Shown in pieces: positions 19,301 through 28,056 of a stretch of DNA of 45,609 nucleotides. Position numbers and translations under genes: made by a program. The notes under the pieces are model-generated. The model saw only the letters and a list, made by a program, of their open reading frames with translations. It had not been told where the DNA came from and made no database searches. Position 1 is the stretch's first letter, and each line of letters opens with the position of its first letter. This DNA is from a virus, in the IMG/VR virus record IMGVR_UViG_3300021960_000143, positions 1 to 45,609 of that record; one strand, 5' to 3'.

Positions 19301-22300
19301 TAGCGTTAACGTAACTTTGTGACCCAACGCTACTAGCGTGAGGAGTTTGATTCGGTGAGGTTGTTGACATTCCTGTCTCTCCAGTACTCCAAAAGTTAGC
19401 GTTGTGAGCTAGATAAGGTAGTCGCATCTCCATAACCTCTCTCTGCTCAACATTCCTTCCACTACACATCACATAATCTCTTATAGAGTTTGTTTTATTA
19501 ACCTTAACAAAAAATCTTCCTTCATGGTAATCCTCCAACTCATAAGTGTCTACAAAAGCTTGTATTAAAACACCACTCTCAACTTTCAAACCAATGTATG
19601 TAGTTGTAGTCACACCACCTGTAGTAGTGGTTTCGGTTTTATATCTACCGGTTCTAACTATATCTGCAGCATCAACACCCATAGGTCTATCAAGACTAAC
19701 TCTATATCTATCAGCAAATAAACTTGACGGGTTACTGTGACCATCAATTGTTGGTGATTGTATGTTTAAAACCTCATACTTTTCAGATGAAATACCGTAC
19801 CTTCTAAACATTATACTAAGAGTTTCATTGGGACCAAGCATTGCAAAGCTTTGTTCTAGCCCAGCAAAACCAGAGCCTTCCCAAGCAGAATCTTTTATAT
19901 CAAAATAATCCTCTCCTTGGTTTACATCACCTGCCCTAGGATATTGAGGTAAACTGTTGCCTGTAGTTTCGCCTAGAAAACCATGCTCTGTAAAAGCACC
20001 GTTAGCCCCATAAGCAGTTGAATCACCATCGCTTTCGGCTATAGCAACACTATCAGCGTTGTAAGTAGCTATTTTAGTAGTTTTTAACTTACAAGAGTCT
20101 GGAGCTTCGTTTTCTATTGCTAAAATTTTATTTTTTTCTGATTCTGGTAAAACGTAGTCACCCCCATGTTTCTTTTTTAGTATTAATTCATCTCCTTCTT
20201 CTAGTTTATTTCTATCATGAGAATAAAATGAAAGCCATACAGTATCATCTTCAGCCTCCCACCATCTATCTAAAACTAAATTATGATAAGGCAAAGAAGA
20301 TTGTTTTACGTAGTGTCTATAATAAGAAGCCCAAGATGGTGGTGGCGATGTTATTTGAGCTTGTAATAATAACCTACCAACATCAGGCGTTTGCGACGGT
20401 TCAACAGCACAGTTACCAGAAGTTAATATTGGAGTTTCTCTACCAAACTTATCTCCATACACAACACCAATCTGATAAGATCTTAAACTTTTACAACTTG
20501 TTAAAGGCTGTCTACCACTACTGTATTGTGGTGATAAACTAGTTCCGCTTGTAGCGTTTAACATACTAGCGGTCATAGAAAAATCTATAGGAGCACCACC
20601 ATTTGATATATCGTAATTTTGTGTGTAGTTAGCGTACACCAAACGGTTACCAACAACCTCTTGTGCTACAGCTTTTTTAGGCACCGCATCCCAAGATCTC
20701 AATAGTTGAGAGCTGGGTAGCGCACCCATTATGTTTTCTGAATTAAAAGAGTAAACACCATAGTGAGCTAAATGAGCATCGTCTTTAGAGCTACTATCAC
20801 CATAAGCAAGTGTGTTCCATTCGGATGAGTCTTTATGAAAAGATTTTAACTTATATATATTAGTATTGTTAGACTCCTTGTATAACAAATCAACACCAAC
20901 TACATCGGCTGGAATATCTTGTGGCACCCAACCTTTTATCTTAACGCTTTTAGCCATGTTAATCATACCATAATTAACACCATCTGCAGCATCGTATTTA
21001 TATTGATTAGGTAAAAAAGCTGGTCTTGAAAATGGAGAAAAACTAGAATACTCATTATCACTATACTGATACCTATAACCAAACCTAACAAACTTATCCT
21101 CATATATACCACTATTTCTACCTTTAGTAAAAAAGTATTGATGAGCGTCTTCGTAAGTTTTTTCAGGGTTTATGTATAAAACTTTTAACTTTATATCGTT
21201 ACTACCGAACCAAGATTCTACTTGAAACTTAAGATCATAACCAGTGTTAAAACTATTATCTACACCTTGGCTAGCGTACAAAAGATCGCCTACAGCAATT
21301 GAAGTATCTACAGCGTACTCTGAAACATTATAAATCCATATGCTCTGACCTACAATTAATACTTTATTACTCGAACTGGGACCACCTCCAAGTCCATAAT
21401 AATTCAAATCAATAGTCTTTGTAAAGTTATTTTTTTTAGTACCCTCGTTATTTGATAAATCTAGTAAAGGAGGTTGGTGAGGGGCTGTTCTTATAACAGT
21501 AACGTGTTCAGGTTTTATCTTAACTACAGAATCACTATGGCCAAAGTATGGTTGCCAAAAAGATACGGTTCTAGACGGTGAATTTAAGGAGTTTACATTA
21601 GTATCTGAACCGTAGATAAGGTTTTTATCTAATATAGAGTTATTTTGATGTGTATGTAATCTTGATTGAGAGTACAAGCTTTGCGTGCCAAGAGAAAAGT
21701 TTTGTGTGTTTATCTTTTTAGGTTCAGAATAACCATCTGTCCAAAACAACATTTTCTCTACAATATTTATACCAGTTATCTTAGCATTATAGTTAAAGTT
21801 TAAAACCTTAGGTTTTACTAAAACAATTTTATAATTACTAGGACTAGATGGAAACTCTACAGCAGACCCAGAGTAAGGCTCTAAAGTAGCAACGCTTAAA
21901 TCAAACTTATCACTAATCTGAACAGATGCTACCACAGCGGTAGTACCAGCAGCTTGTGCTTGAATTACAACACTACTTCCATAACTACCAGTAAGCGTTG
22001 TTTGCCCACCAGTAAATTCATATTCATAAAGACCGTCAGTTGTTATATTAGGTGAGGACCAGTATTTTTTTCTTTGGTCATACACAACAATCCTAATTTT
22101 ACCAGCAGTTACAGATGTAACTTTAACTTTAGCTATATAAGTTTTTCCTGTAATAATATTTACATTTCCACCACCTATAAGTTTATCATCAGCAACCCCA
22201 TTGAAATAAAGGCTTCCGCCATTCCAATATATACTACCAGCGCCATTACCACTAACACCAGTGTTGTTCGTTGGCCAACCGACAGCATTCGTGTTGTCAT

Positions 22301-23729
22301 TAGTACTCCAGGTAGCGTCATCAAAGCTTGGGTCCAAGATTAGTTCAGCTGATTTAACAGAAGACACTATTCCTCCGTGAGTAACCGCGTTGTGCGGTGT
22401 ATGAGGAATTCCACCTACATCATCTATGTTAACTATCAGCCACGACATATCTTTAGTAACAGCCTCGTGTATAAATGTTGAAGGGGAATTAGCTATGTTA
22501 GATGACGATGTAAAGTGAGGCGCTGTGTGTGGCGCTTCTATCATATACGTGTCGTTTGCTATTATATCTGTTTTGTCATCAGAGTATTTAAAAATAGCGT
22601 CTTGATAAACAGCTAAATCAGCATCATGTTCTGTTATAGAAAACTCACCTATTTTAATTAACTGCTCGTAGCTCTGTTGAGCGTAACCACCAGTACCTTG
22701 TGAGAGTTCTATTCTTAAATTTAGGTAGTAAGAAGATTCTGTAGTTTTCTCTAAACTTCCACTGTTGTCGTAAAGATTTTTATTGTTTTTGTTTTCATCA
22801 AAAATAAAGTAATATTCATTATTACCAACCGGAGGTAGTCCTAGGTTTCCAGTGTAAACCGGTCTATACGAATTTACACCCTCCGCGCCAGTCTCAGGAT
22901 CAGTAACACCGTATAAGAATATTTTAGGATTATAACCACCAGCACCAGTACTTGATACCGAGTCTATGTTAAATGTAACTTTGTATCGTTTGCCATGCTC
23001 GAACTTAATGGGAGTTGTTGGTGAAAAACCTGGGTACTTACTTGTGCTACCGGCTTTATGTTCTAATGTTATAAAGTTATCAGAGTTGCCCGTGTGAGTT
23101 ATTACCAAATCTTCTTCAGCAGACTCGTGATCCCATCCATTTGCAAAATAGTTGTTAGCCGTACCTAGTTTAAAGTTTGGGTTTGGCACTATATTTACAT
23201 TTGACCTCTGCTGTGCATTTCTGAAATTAAATTTTCTACTATCGTCGTCGTCTATAGAGCTAGTCATCCAATATATAGATCCTTCACCTTCGTCTTCTAT
23301 AGATCCTACACATTGATTAGGAAGCATTTTAGAGTATTGGGTAAATACAACCTCGTTGTCTGCTAGTGTAATAACAGTGTTTAACTCTACTGTTTTTTTG
23401 TCTGACGAAATGTTTATTATAACTGGTTGAGAAGATATATTGCTGTTATATAAATAAGCACCAACTTTTAAATCATCATTAGCATCATGAAAAACAACTG
23501 TAGAGCTAGAGTTCACAGCGCCATTAACAGTGTTTTTACCCTCAATGTTGGAAGATAGGTCTGATATAGATTGGTTACCTAATGAATTTTGAACAGCACC
23601 GCTGCTTGAATCTGTGTTAGTTATAACACTTATGTTTAAAGCGTCTCTATATTCCCCTGGTGGTACAAATCTATCGTCTAAATCTTTATTCATTTTAGAC
23701 TCAACAAAATTTCTTTTAAGCTTTTGCAT
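16371..23729 (-). CDS. Giant tail nozzle/muzzle-type protein, 2452 aa
   Basis: 2452 residues. The N-terminus (MNKDLDDRFVPPGEYRDALNISV, starting at residue 13) and the following VGAYLYN and GSIYWMTS segments fit the opening of podoviral tail-nozzle or stabilisation proteins (P22 gp10/T7 gp12-like, called muzzle in crAss-like phages). It is far longer than the T7 protein because of insertions. Residues about 178-365 and 458-612 are CBM-like modules, each starting with a NPNF or DPSF strand and containing HGKRYKVTF or TGKTYIAKV. A further beta module at about 2245-2300 resembles one inserted in the neighbouring ring protein. The late region (RNRGAILRLSQDGLTTISK) looks like propeller blades returning near the C-terminus. 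It is directly downstream of the ring genes. An internal ATG at residue 13 is an alternative start. Confidence 0.7.
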   Translation of the reverse strand: MQKLKRNFVESKMNKDLDDRFVPPGEYRDALNISVITNTDSSSGAVQNSLGNQSISDLSSNIEGKNTVNGAVNSSSTVVFHDANDDLKVGAYLYNSNISSQPVIINISSDKKTVELNTVITLADNEVVFTQYSKMLPNQCVGSIEDEGEGSIYWMTSSIDDDDSRKFNFRNAQQRSNVNIVPNPNFKLGTANNYFANGWDHESAEEDLVITHTGNSDNFITLEHKAGSTSKYPGFSPTTPIKFEHGKRYKVTFNIDSVSSTGAGGYNPKIFLYGVTDPETGAEGVNSYRPVYTGNLGLPPVGNNEYYFIFDENKNNKNLYDNSGSLEKTTESSYYLNLRIELSQGTGGYAQQSYEQLIKIGEFSITEHDADLAVYQDAIFKYSDDKTDIIANDTYMIEAPHTAPHFTSSSNIANSPSTFIHEAVTKDMSWLIVNIDDVGGIPHTPHNAVTHGGIVSSVKSAELILDPSFDDATWSTNDNTNAVGWPTNNTGVSGNGAGSIYWNGGSLYFNGVADDKLIGGGNVNIITGKTYIAKVKVTSVTAGKIRIVVYDQRKKYWSSPNITTDGLYEYEFTGGQTTLTGSYGSSVVIQAQAAGTTAVVASVQISDKFDLSVATLEPYSGSAVEFPSSPSNYKIVLVKPKVLNFNYNAKITGINIVEKMLFWTDGYSEPKKINTQNFSLGTQSLYSQSRLHTHQNNSILDKNLIYGSDTNVNSLNSPSRTVSFWQPYFGHSDSVVKIKPEHVTVIRTAPHQPPLLDLSNNEGTKKNNFTKTIDLNYYGLGGGPSSSNKVLIVGQSIWIYNVSEYAVDTSIAVGDLLYASQGVDNSFNTGYDLKFQVESWFGSNDIKLKVLYINPEKTYEDAHQYFFTKGRNSGIYEDKFVRFGYRYQYSDNEYSSFSPFSRPAFLPNQYKYDAADGVNYGMINMAKSVKIKGWVPQDIPADVVGVDLLYKESNNTNIYKLKSFHKDSSEWNTLAYGDSSSKDDAHLAHYGVYSFNSENIMGALPSSQLLRSWDAVPKKAVAQEVVGNRLVYANYTQNYDISNGGAPIDFSMTASMLNATSGTSLSPQYSSGRQPLTSCKSLRSYQIGVVYGDKFGRETPILTSGNCAVEPSQTPDVGRLLLQAQITSPPPSWASYYRHYVKQSSLPYHNLVLDRWWEAEDDTVWLSFYSHDRNKLEEGDELILKKKHGGDYVLPESEKNKILAIENEAPDSCKLKTTKIATYNADSVAIAESDGDSTAYGANGAFTEHGFLGETTGNSLPQYPRAGDVNQGEDYFDIKDSAWEGSGFAGLEQSFAMLGPNETLSIMFRRYGISSEKYEVLNIQSPTIDGHSNPSSLFADRYRVSLDRPMGVDAADIVRTGRYKTETTTTGGVTTTTYIGLKVESGVLIQAFVDTYELEDYHEGRFFVKVNKTNSIRDYVMCSGRNVEQREVMEMRLPYLAHNANFWSTGETGMSTTSPNQTPHASSVGSQSYVNARVKRSLVSTGLTNGTLASVTQGRKVLLETQYETGSGDTVASLTYADIDAGVPLTHYSYNTTPSYTSTTSASTVSGGMHRSNSDWEDYFVRYSTSNNASGSLEDDFWFVDKESEESTYVWHYQKSTADPALNTQLDNWTPIYSIDDGSGGQTTTIPHNHVYNASNDVAPAPTNGWIDNNPQRLLHPTTADGGSRTSLMPWQADYGQWQTNGAYKGDHKWENLNGMDYNNSDFTNGYTVRSGTNPYDSAGADVGSKFMMLSWAGTRDNARNSAFYNYIYSNVYGRQTYQTDEPKADKPVKYSPCRFYWREDPDKEIYSIDRVYYARHARNYGYSTGSSLGMNKRLKIFCYLDKAHGSGPSGWAPFYHPDVNPGGAIDAGYGYSQPTHNGGEVDEFRTMVILDNVLVGTAAHEVKNPAVFETSPRDSQDIDIYYESGGAIPISIDGLDPTTFTPYIYTGSKVEIDYTPSGSSNGIITGQYYIGVIDKDGRIGLNNNTVTGMTAGDSVRIYKNNSDDSQYISSTLRYDATSAFTSIYLSDTTGHGGWCGIPFVNCINFQNGVESNTIKDLFNESKMSQGVVVSTTLDTVPKEETYEHGLIHSGIYNSKTGLNDFNQFIVADKITKDINPKYGSIQKLNTRDADMTVLCEDKIVRMLVNKNSLYNADGTTNVTASDLVLGQDVPYVGEYGISKNPESFVNYGYKSYFTDRNRGAILRLSQDGLTTISKNGMESYFDKNLRGEGFLIGSYDAKKYEYNITLSLPKVVIKSVSNTQYTRNIIMDNVVGIAVGMYVDGDNVQSGSKIVSINASTNTIELSKDTLNNVDLIDLNFNEKATISFNDVSNGWSSFRSFILEQGLSVRGEYFTYSNGALYQHYINDKANYFYGTPYSSSITAVFNDGPESVKDFKVLEYLGSVPKNKPSHYGWFISSAITDVETGYVGSFVEKEGKYIGYLKGFNTGYTDPKQFTTQGIGNITKFENA

Positions 23730-23732
23730 GTT

Positions 23733-24554
23733 TTATCCTTTTAAATGTTTTCCAGCACCTCTCATCGCGTCAGTCATCTCGTTAACCTTAAGGTTAGACA
23801 ATCTGAGTTTAGCTGATCTAACAGCGCTAAAACGCTCTCTTTTAATTCTAGATATTATATACTCTGGTACATCTGCTCTAGATGACAATATAGCTAGCGA
23901 TATACATTTGTACATAGCTTCTTCAGCAAACTTATGAACTATCATTTCTTCGTCTTTACCAACTCCATCGGATATATACTTTAATGTAATAGTTCTTCCA
24001 GCCATATTTGAACTAAAGTGTATTTTTCCAGTATTATTATCTATGTAGTAAGTTGGGTATACAGCTGACCCATCAACATAGTTTGTTAAGTCAGGGTCTG
24101 TACTAGTAGTGTTTTTGTGTGTTGTCCAAGTTGTAGAATCCGTATAACTTAAATCAGCACTAGAAGTATCAAGAGTTCCATCAGCGTTCTGGTCAGGATT
24201 TAAAGGGTTTGAAGTTTTTCTAGTAGGATATATAACTCTTTCTAAACCATCTTTACCCATGAAAGTTAACGATGTGTAGTTAACGTAGTCTTGTGGTAAT
24301 AACATTTGCAAGGAAGGTGGTAGCGTAATCTCCATGGATTTCAAAGATTTAAAAGTATCATAACTTAACTCTTGTAAACTTCTTAAAGCATGGTATTGTA
24401 CAACTGATTTTTTTATCTTGGGTATAAGCGTGTCCTCACCTGTGTTTGAGAATATAAAGTTATTTATAATATCGTTTATAGATACAAATTGATAACCTCC
24501 AAAACTAGTACCAGTATAATAAGCTTGCTGTGTGTTGCCGTCTAATAATCCCAT
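23733..24554 (-). CDS. Neck/ring (tail-tubular-like) protein, 273 aa
   Basis: 273 residues. A helical region, LIPKIKKSVVQYHALRSLQELSYDTFKSLKS (43-73), is followed by MEITLPPSLQMLLPQDYVNYTSLTF (74-98), a beta segment with variable Thr/Asp-rich loops, and a C-terminal helical part with KFAEEAMYKCISLAILSSR. This helix/sheet/helix plan, with the LP-DYVNY phrase, is typical of neck or tail-tubular (gp11-like, crAss ring) proteins in marine phages. It lies between the other ring protein and the nozzle gene with gaps of only three to four bases. The assignment rests on this pattern and position. Confidence 0.65.
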   Translation of the reverse strand: MGLLDGNTQQAYYTGTSFGGYQFVSINDIINNFIFSNTGEDTLIPKIKKSVVQYHALRSLQELSYDTFKSLKSMEITLPPSLQMLLPQDYVNYTSLTFMGKDGLERVIYPTRKTSNPLNPDQNADGTLDTSSADLSYTDSTTWTTHKNTTSTDPDLTNYVDGSAVYPTYYIDNNTGKIHFSSNMAGRTITLKYISDGVGKDEEMIVHKFAEEAMYKCISLAILSSRADVPEYIISRIKRERFSAVRSAKLRLSNLKVNEMTDAMRGAGKHLKG

Positions 24555-24558
24555 TTAT

Positions 24559-25545
24559 TTATTGTTTTTCTTGTTGAACATCCATTTGTAGCTCTGTAGA
24601 ACTGTACTGAACCAACGCTGCATCTTGAGTGTTTACACCAGCTAATTTCAGTATTTGTAATATTAATTCATTTTCTTCCGAGGCATGTAATTCAAAATTT
24701 ATAGATGTAGTACTATTATAAAGAGCTGTAGATCCGCTTTGACCATCTGAAGAAGCTATTTCCTCATACCCCCAAGCAACGTCAATTGGTTTTCTAATAT
24801 AATTACACTTTACGTCGTCAGAATAAAAAGTTAGAGTTACATCGCTAACCGTTGTTGTTGCTGCGTTTGAAAGCACCAAACCACCCGCTCCAGCAGCTAT
24901 ACTAACCACGGTTGTGCCAGTTGGTATACCAGAACCAGTTACCGTTTGACCAGCTTTTATCCACTCAAAATTACCACCAGCATCCACAGCCGCAGTTGTG
25001 TCACTGTCAGTGTCTCCATTTTGAGTAAAGAAAAGAGCTACTTGCTCTGCTGGGTTGTCACTGTTTGGATATATAGTAATGAGTTGCCTTCCACTATCAT
25101 CAAAACTATCCCTTCTAACAAACACAGGTCTAGATTTATTAAACTTGGCTAACGGTGAATTACCTAAATCTATTAACTCTCTTTCTGAAACCTCCTCTAT
25201 TGTTTTTGTGTTAGGAGATGCAGTGCTACCATTAAGCGCAACCTCTCCTAATCTGTATAAGTCTGCTGGTAAATAAGAGTTATACCTGCTTGTAACTATT
25301 ACGTCTTCATACCTTTTTTCAAAAGGTTGTATTTTTTCTAACAAGATTTTAACTGGATCGTTATATTGACTATTATTACCAGCGCCTCTCTCAGCTTGAT
25401 TCAAGTCATAAAAGTATTGTTCAAATATTTCTAGTTGAGCTTGGTTGGCAAACAAGTTAAACTCCAAAGGTGTTATATAACCCCTTTGCTCTTTGTTAGC
25501 TAAAGCTAAAACTTTTTGGTATACGTCATCTATATTTACTGCCAT
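24559..25545 (-). CDS. Neck/ring protein with inserted beta module, 328 aa
   Basis: 328 residues. The N-terminus, VYQKVLALANKEQRGYITP (8-26) and FNLFANQAQLEIFEQYFYD (29-47), is a pattern I associate with ring proteins of crAss-like and related phages. Residues about 176-242 form an inserted beta module (VTGSGIPTGTTVVSI ... VTLTF) between LITIYPNSDNPAEQVALFF and the continuing core NYIRKPIDVAWGY. A related module is present in the nozzle protein. The gene starts a transcription block, with a terminator (25608-25640) and candidate promoter (25559-25577) just upstream. Confidence 0.65.
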   Translation of the reverse strand: MAVNIDDVYQKVLALANKEQRGYITPLEFNLFANQAQLEIFEQYFYDLNQAERGAGNNSQYNDPVKILLEKIQPFEKRYEDVIVTSRYNSYLPADLYRLGEVALNGSTASPNTKTIEEVSERELIDLGNSPLAKFNKSRPVFVRRDSFDDSGRQLITIYPNSDNPAEQVALFFTQNGDTDSDTTAAVDAGGNFEWIKAGQTVTGSGIPTGTTVVSIAAGAGGLVLSNAATTTVSDVTLTFYSDDVKCNYIRKPIDVAWGYEEIASSDGQSGSTALYNSTTSINFELHASEENELILQILKLAGVNTQDAALVQYSSTELQMDVQQEKQ

Positions 25546-25558
25546 AATATTTCTTTGT

Positions 25559-25577
25559 TATATAATATAATCACTTG
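25559..25577 (-). promoter_or_regulatory. Candidate late promoter, AAGTG + TATATA type
   Basis: The minus strand reads CAAGTGATTATATTATATA, about 31 bases before the ATG at 25545. It lies between an intrinsic terminator and the ring gene, the expected place for a promoter that restarts transcription. It is the best-placed of the five sites sharing this motif. Confidence 0.5.
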
Positions 25578-25607
25578 ATATAGCGTTATATTACTATTAG
25601 TTTTTTT

Positions 25608-25640
25608 AAAAAAAATAGCCACCCCTAAACAGAGTGGCTA
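25608..25640 (-). terminator. Intrinsic terminator after the 274-aa gene
   Basis: On the minus strand a perfect 7-bp stem (TAGCCAC, 25640-25634, pairing with GTGGCTA, 25622-25616) with an 11-base loop is followed by eight T residues (25615-25608). It lies 17 bases past the stop of the gene at 25657-26481. The stem is short but the T-run is strong. Confidence 0.75.
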
Positions 25641-25656
25641 CTTCAATTAGGTTTAT

Positions 25657-26481
25657 TTAAGATAATTTCTTCTCGATAGTAGAATGTATCTCCATGCCCT
25701 CATCAGTTTTAAACCATGCTGCTAATGCTGAGTATGGGTGCTCATCAAAAGGTACAGTCATTAAAACTCTATTATTACTAGCCCAGCTAAAGTTTCTATT
25801 GTCAGGTGATAGCTTTATAATATTTGACTCTACAGCTTTTATACCTACATTTCTTAAGTGTACATTATCATCTTCAGCTAGCTCAATAAATAAATCAGGA
25901 TTGTTTCTAGCAAATACTAATAAATCTCTTCTAAGTTCTTTAGTACTCATATTGTTAACTTCAGAACCAATTTCAACCCTCATTATAGCTTCGGCTGTGT
26001 CTATATCCATATCTCTAGCTATATTTAAAGCATCAATCTCAAACTCTAAATCATCTAACTCGTCTTCAGCCTCTACTTCAGGTTGCCACTCGTAATAAAG
26101 AGTATCTTTTTTCGGGTGGTGTAATGATAAGATTTTTTGTAATACAGTTTTTTCTTTTGGTACAAAAAGCATACCGTCAATAAAAGCTATATGTTCTAAT
26201 CTAGCATCTCCTTTAAACTCATCTACAAAAGGAGTGTTTTGATTAATGGTGTTTGACACCTCTCTCTCATACCCTTTGTCTTTATCAAACCACATAATGT
26301 TTTTTGATTGTATAGTGTAAGATATAGGTTTGTTGTTACCTAATAGATAATAGATCCTATCTTTTATTTCCCACTTGTTAGGTGATTTAGCGATAGCTTG
26401 TACTGTTTTTTGTTTTTTTGTTTCTTTTGTCATTGGTGTATCAGCAAATTTGATACTACCAGACTCTTTTGTTTTTTCCAT
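25657..26481 (-). CDS. Conserved-looking virion-assembly protein, function unknown
   Basis: 274 residues, charged and mixed alpha/beta, with no membrane segment. Residues 37-75 (WEIKDRIYYLLGNNKPISYTI and IMWFDKDKGYEREV) form a recognisable core, followed by NQNTPFVDEFKGDARLEHIAFIDGMLFVPKEKTVLQKILSLHHP. From memory, similar proteins sit between capsid and neck genes in marine flavobacterial phages, but no function is known to me. It is set off by terminators on both sides (26505-26538 and 25608-25640), so it can form a single-gene unit. Its 24-base leader is identical to that of the scaffold gene. A head-completion or regulatory role is open. Confidence 0.55.
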   Translation of the reverse strand: MEKTKESGSIKFADTPMTKETKKQKTVQAIAKSPNKWEIKDRIYYLLGNNKPISYTIQSKNIMWFDKDKGYEREVSNTINQNTPFVDEFKGDARLEHIAFIDGMLFVPKEKTVLQKILSLHHPKKDTLYYEWQPEVEAEDELDDLEFEIDALNIARDMDIDTAEAIMRVEIGSEVNNMSTKELRRDLLVFARNNPDLFIELAEDDNVHLRNVGIKAVESNIIKLSPDNRNFSWASNNRVLMTVPFDEHPYSALAAWFKTDEGMEIHSTIEKKLS

Positions 26482-26482
26482 G

Positions 26483-26506
26483 ATATAATATAATAATAAT
26501 TAATAA
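26483..26506 (-). repeat. 24-bp leader repeat, copy 1 (before the 274-aa gene)
   Basis: This 24-base A/T stretch ends one base before the ATG of the 274-residue gene and is identical to 29255-29278 before the scaffold ATG. It is built from TTATTA and TATAT units and contains no Shine-Dalgarno match. It probably acts as a translation-initiation leader of the type used by Bacteroidetes. Confidence 0.75.
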
Positions 26507-26538
26507 AAATAAAAGGACCGAGGCCGAAGCCCCGGTTC
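26505..26538 (-). terminator. Strong intrinsic terminator with UUCG loop after capsid gene
   Basis: In the minus-strand RNA a GC-rich stem (GAACCGGGGC pairing with GCCUCGGUCC, one mismatch and a wobble) is closed by a C(UUCG)G tetraloop and followed by a U-rich run (UUUUAUUUUUA, 26514-26504). It starts 13 bases after the capsid stop. It is the most GC-rich short stretch in the neighbourhood and a textbook rho-independent terminator. Confidence 0.9.
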
Positions 26539-26551
26539 TTTCAAAATATAG

Positions 26552-28036
26552 TTACGCTTTTAAAAGCATAAAGTTGTTTGCACCCTGAGTAACTAAACAT
26601 CTTTCAGATAAGTAGTGCATTTCCATTGCATCTAAAGCAGAAGTAACATTTCCTCCAACTGAACCAGTAGTCCAAGTTTTCATTTTTCTGTTCTCCATTT
26701 TAGAAGCTCTGTAACGTACGTGTAAGAATGGTCTCTTAAGGTTTCTACCTAAAGTTTGATCATACACAGATGATACACCAGCAGGAATCATAGCTCCTTT
26801 GATGTCATTGTATATCATACCACCTCTAGCACCTTTGTCATTTAAGTATTTCCAGTCAGTTTTGTAGAAGTCATAAGAACCTCTTCTGAAACCAGAGAAA
26901 CCTAAGTTTAAAGCCATATCCTTATCGTTGTTAAATACACCGTAAGAAGTACCACCAGCGTGGTTTGAGTTTACAGTAGCTAACATATCATCCATTGCTA
27001 GAGATAAGTTTCTGTCTACATACATCATGTATTCCTCAATAGCTCCTTGCTCATCAAATCTTGCTAAAATATCATCAAAATCTTGAAGAACAAATGCTCC
27101 AGCTGCAGTAAGTCCAGAACCTACATTACCTCTAGTTTCAATAGCTTTGAACATACCCTCAGTACCAGCAGAAGTTGAAGCAGCACCGTTTACAGTGTGA
27201 GATGTTAATACACCTGAACCAGCCTCAGCTTTTTCAGACTCTAGCATAGCCATTTCAACGTAGTCAGTAAATCTAGTTCTAGTATCACCTTCAGCTTTTA
27301 AGTACCATAAGTAACCTGATTGTCCACCTTCACCAGCTACTTCAATCCAACCGATTTGAGAAGCATCTGAACCTGAAACCTCATACTGATCTTTTAGTAT
27401 GATTGGCTTGTTGTCATAACTTTTCATATCTGGCTCAACTGCAGCCCCTCTTTTGTCAGTACCTTTCGCGTACTCAGAACCATAAACTAATAAAGTCATA
27501 GCTTCTGTAGTAGTAGCACCAGAAGAGATTATAGCCTCTAAATGAGTGTCACCGTAAGCAGCAACAGTAATAATGTTATTAGCTACAACAGTTACATAAC
27601 CTTTTGCTACGTGATTAGCGTTAGCTACAATAACAGTATCGTTAACTCTAACACCGTGGTCTTGACCAGTAGCCGAAATAGCGTTACCATCTATAGTTTT
27701 CTCTAACTTAATTCTAGTTGGATCAGCTGTACCTGTACCTGCACCACCAGAAGCGTTGTCAATCATACATTTGTATGATAAATGTAATCTTCCTTGTTCT
27801 GTCCAAATAACTTGGTCAGCGCTCATTGATTCTTCTGCACTAACTTTTGATAAAAATCCAGAGATCGTTCTGTTTCCAAATATCTCTGCTTCTTGTGCTA
27901 CTAGATCTGGCATATATTGTTGTGCCCAATGATCAGTAGTTGCGTCCGTAAAATCGATATAATTCGTCGATAACGTCGCTTGTTTTTGTGCTGGGACTAA
28001 TGCTGCATTCCCAACAGCTCCTAATGTAATTGCCAT
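26552..28036 (-). CDS. Major capsid protein
   Basis: 494 residues. Assignment rests on size, composition and position: it follows the scaffold gene, is flanked by its own strong terminator, and is rich in Ala, Gly and short beta segments. The N-terminus (TTDHWAQQYMPDLVAQEAEIFGNRTI) and the long middle helix (LQDFDDILARFDEQGAIEEYMMYVDRNLSLAMDDML) suit an HK97-fold N-arm and spine helix. A beta-rich part at about 105-195 (IDGNAISATGQDHGVRVNDTVIV...) may be an inserted domain. It would form the icosahedral shell. Confidence 0.8.
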   Translation of the reverse strand: MAITLGAVGNAALVPAQKQATLSTNYIDFTDATTDHWAQQYMPDLVAQEAEIFGNRTISGFLSKVSAEESMSADQVIWTEQGRLHLSYKCMIDNASGGAGTGTADPTRIKLEKTIDGNAISATGQDHGVRVNDTVIVANANHVAKGYVTVVANNIITVAAYGDTHLEAIISSGATTTEAMTLLVYGSEYAKGTDKRGAAVEPDMKSYDNKPIILKDQYEVSGSDASQIGWIEVAGEGGQSGYLWYLKAEGDTRTRFTDYVEMAMLESEKAEAGSGVLTSHTVNGAASTSAGTEGMFKAIETRGNVGSGLTAAGAFVLQDFDDILARFDEQGAIEEYMMYVDRNLSLAMDDMLATVNSNHAGGTSYGVFNNDKDMALNLGFSGFRRGSYDFYKTDWKYLNDKGARGGMIYNDIKGAMIPAGVSSVYDQTLGRNLKRPFLHVRYRASKMENRKMKTWTTGSVGGNVTSALDAMEMHYLSERCLVTQGANNFMLLKA

Positions 28037-28056
28037 TTTTTAAAATGTTTTAATTG

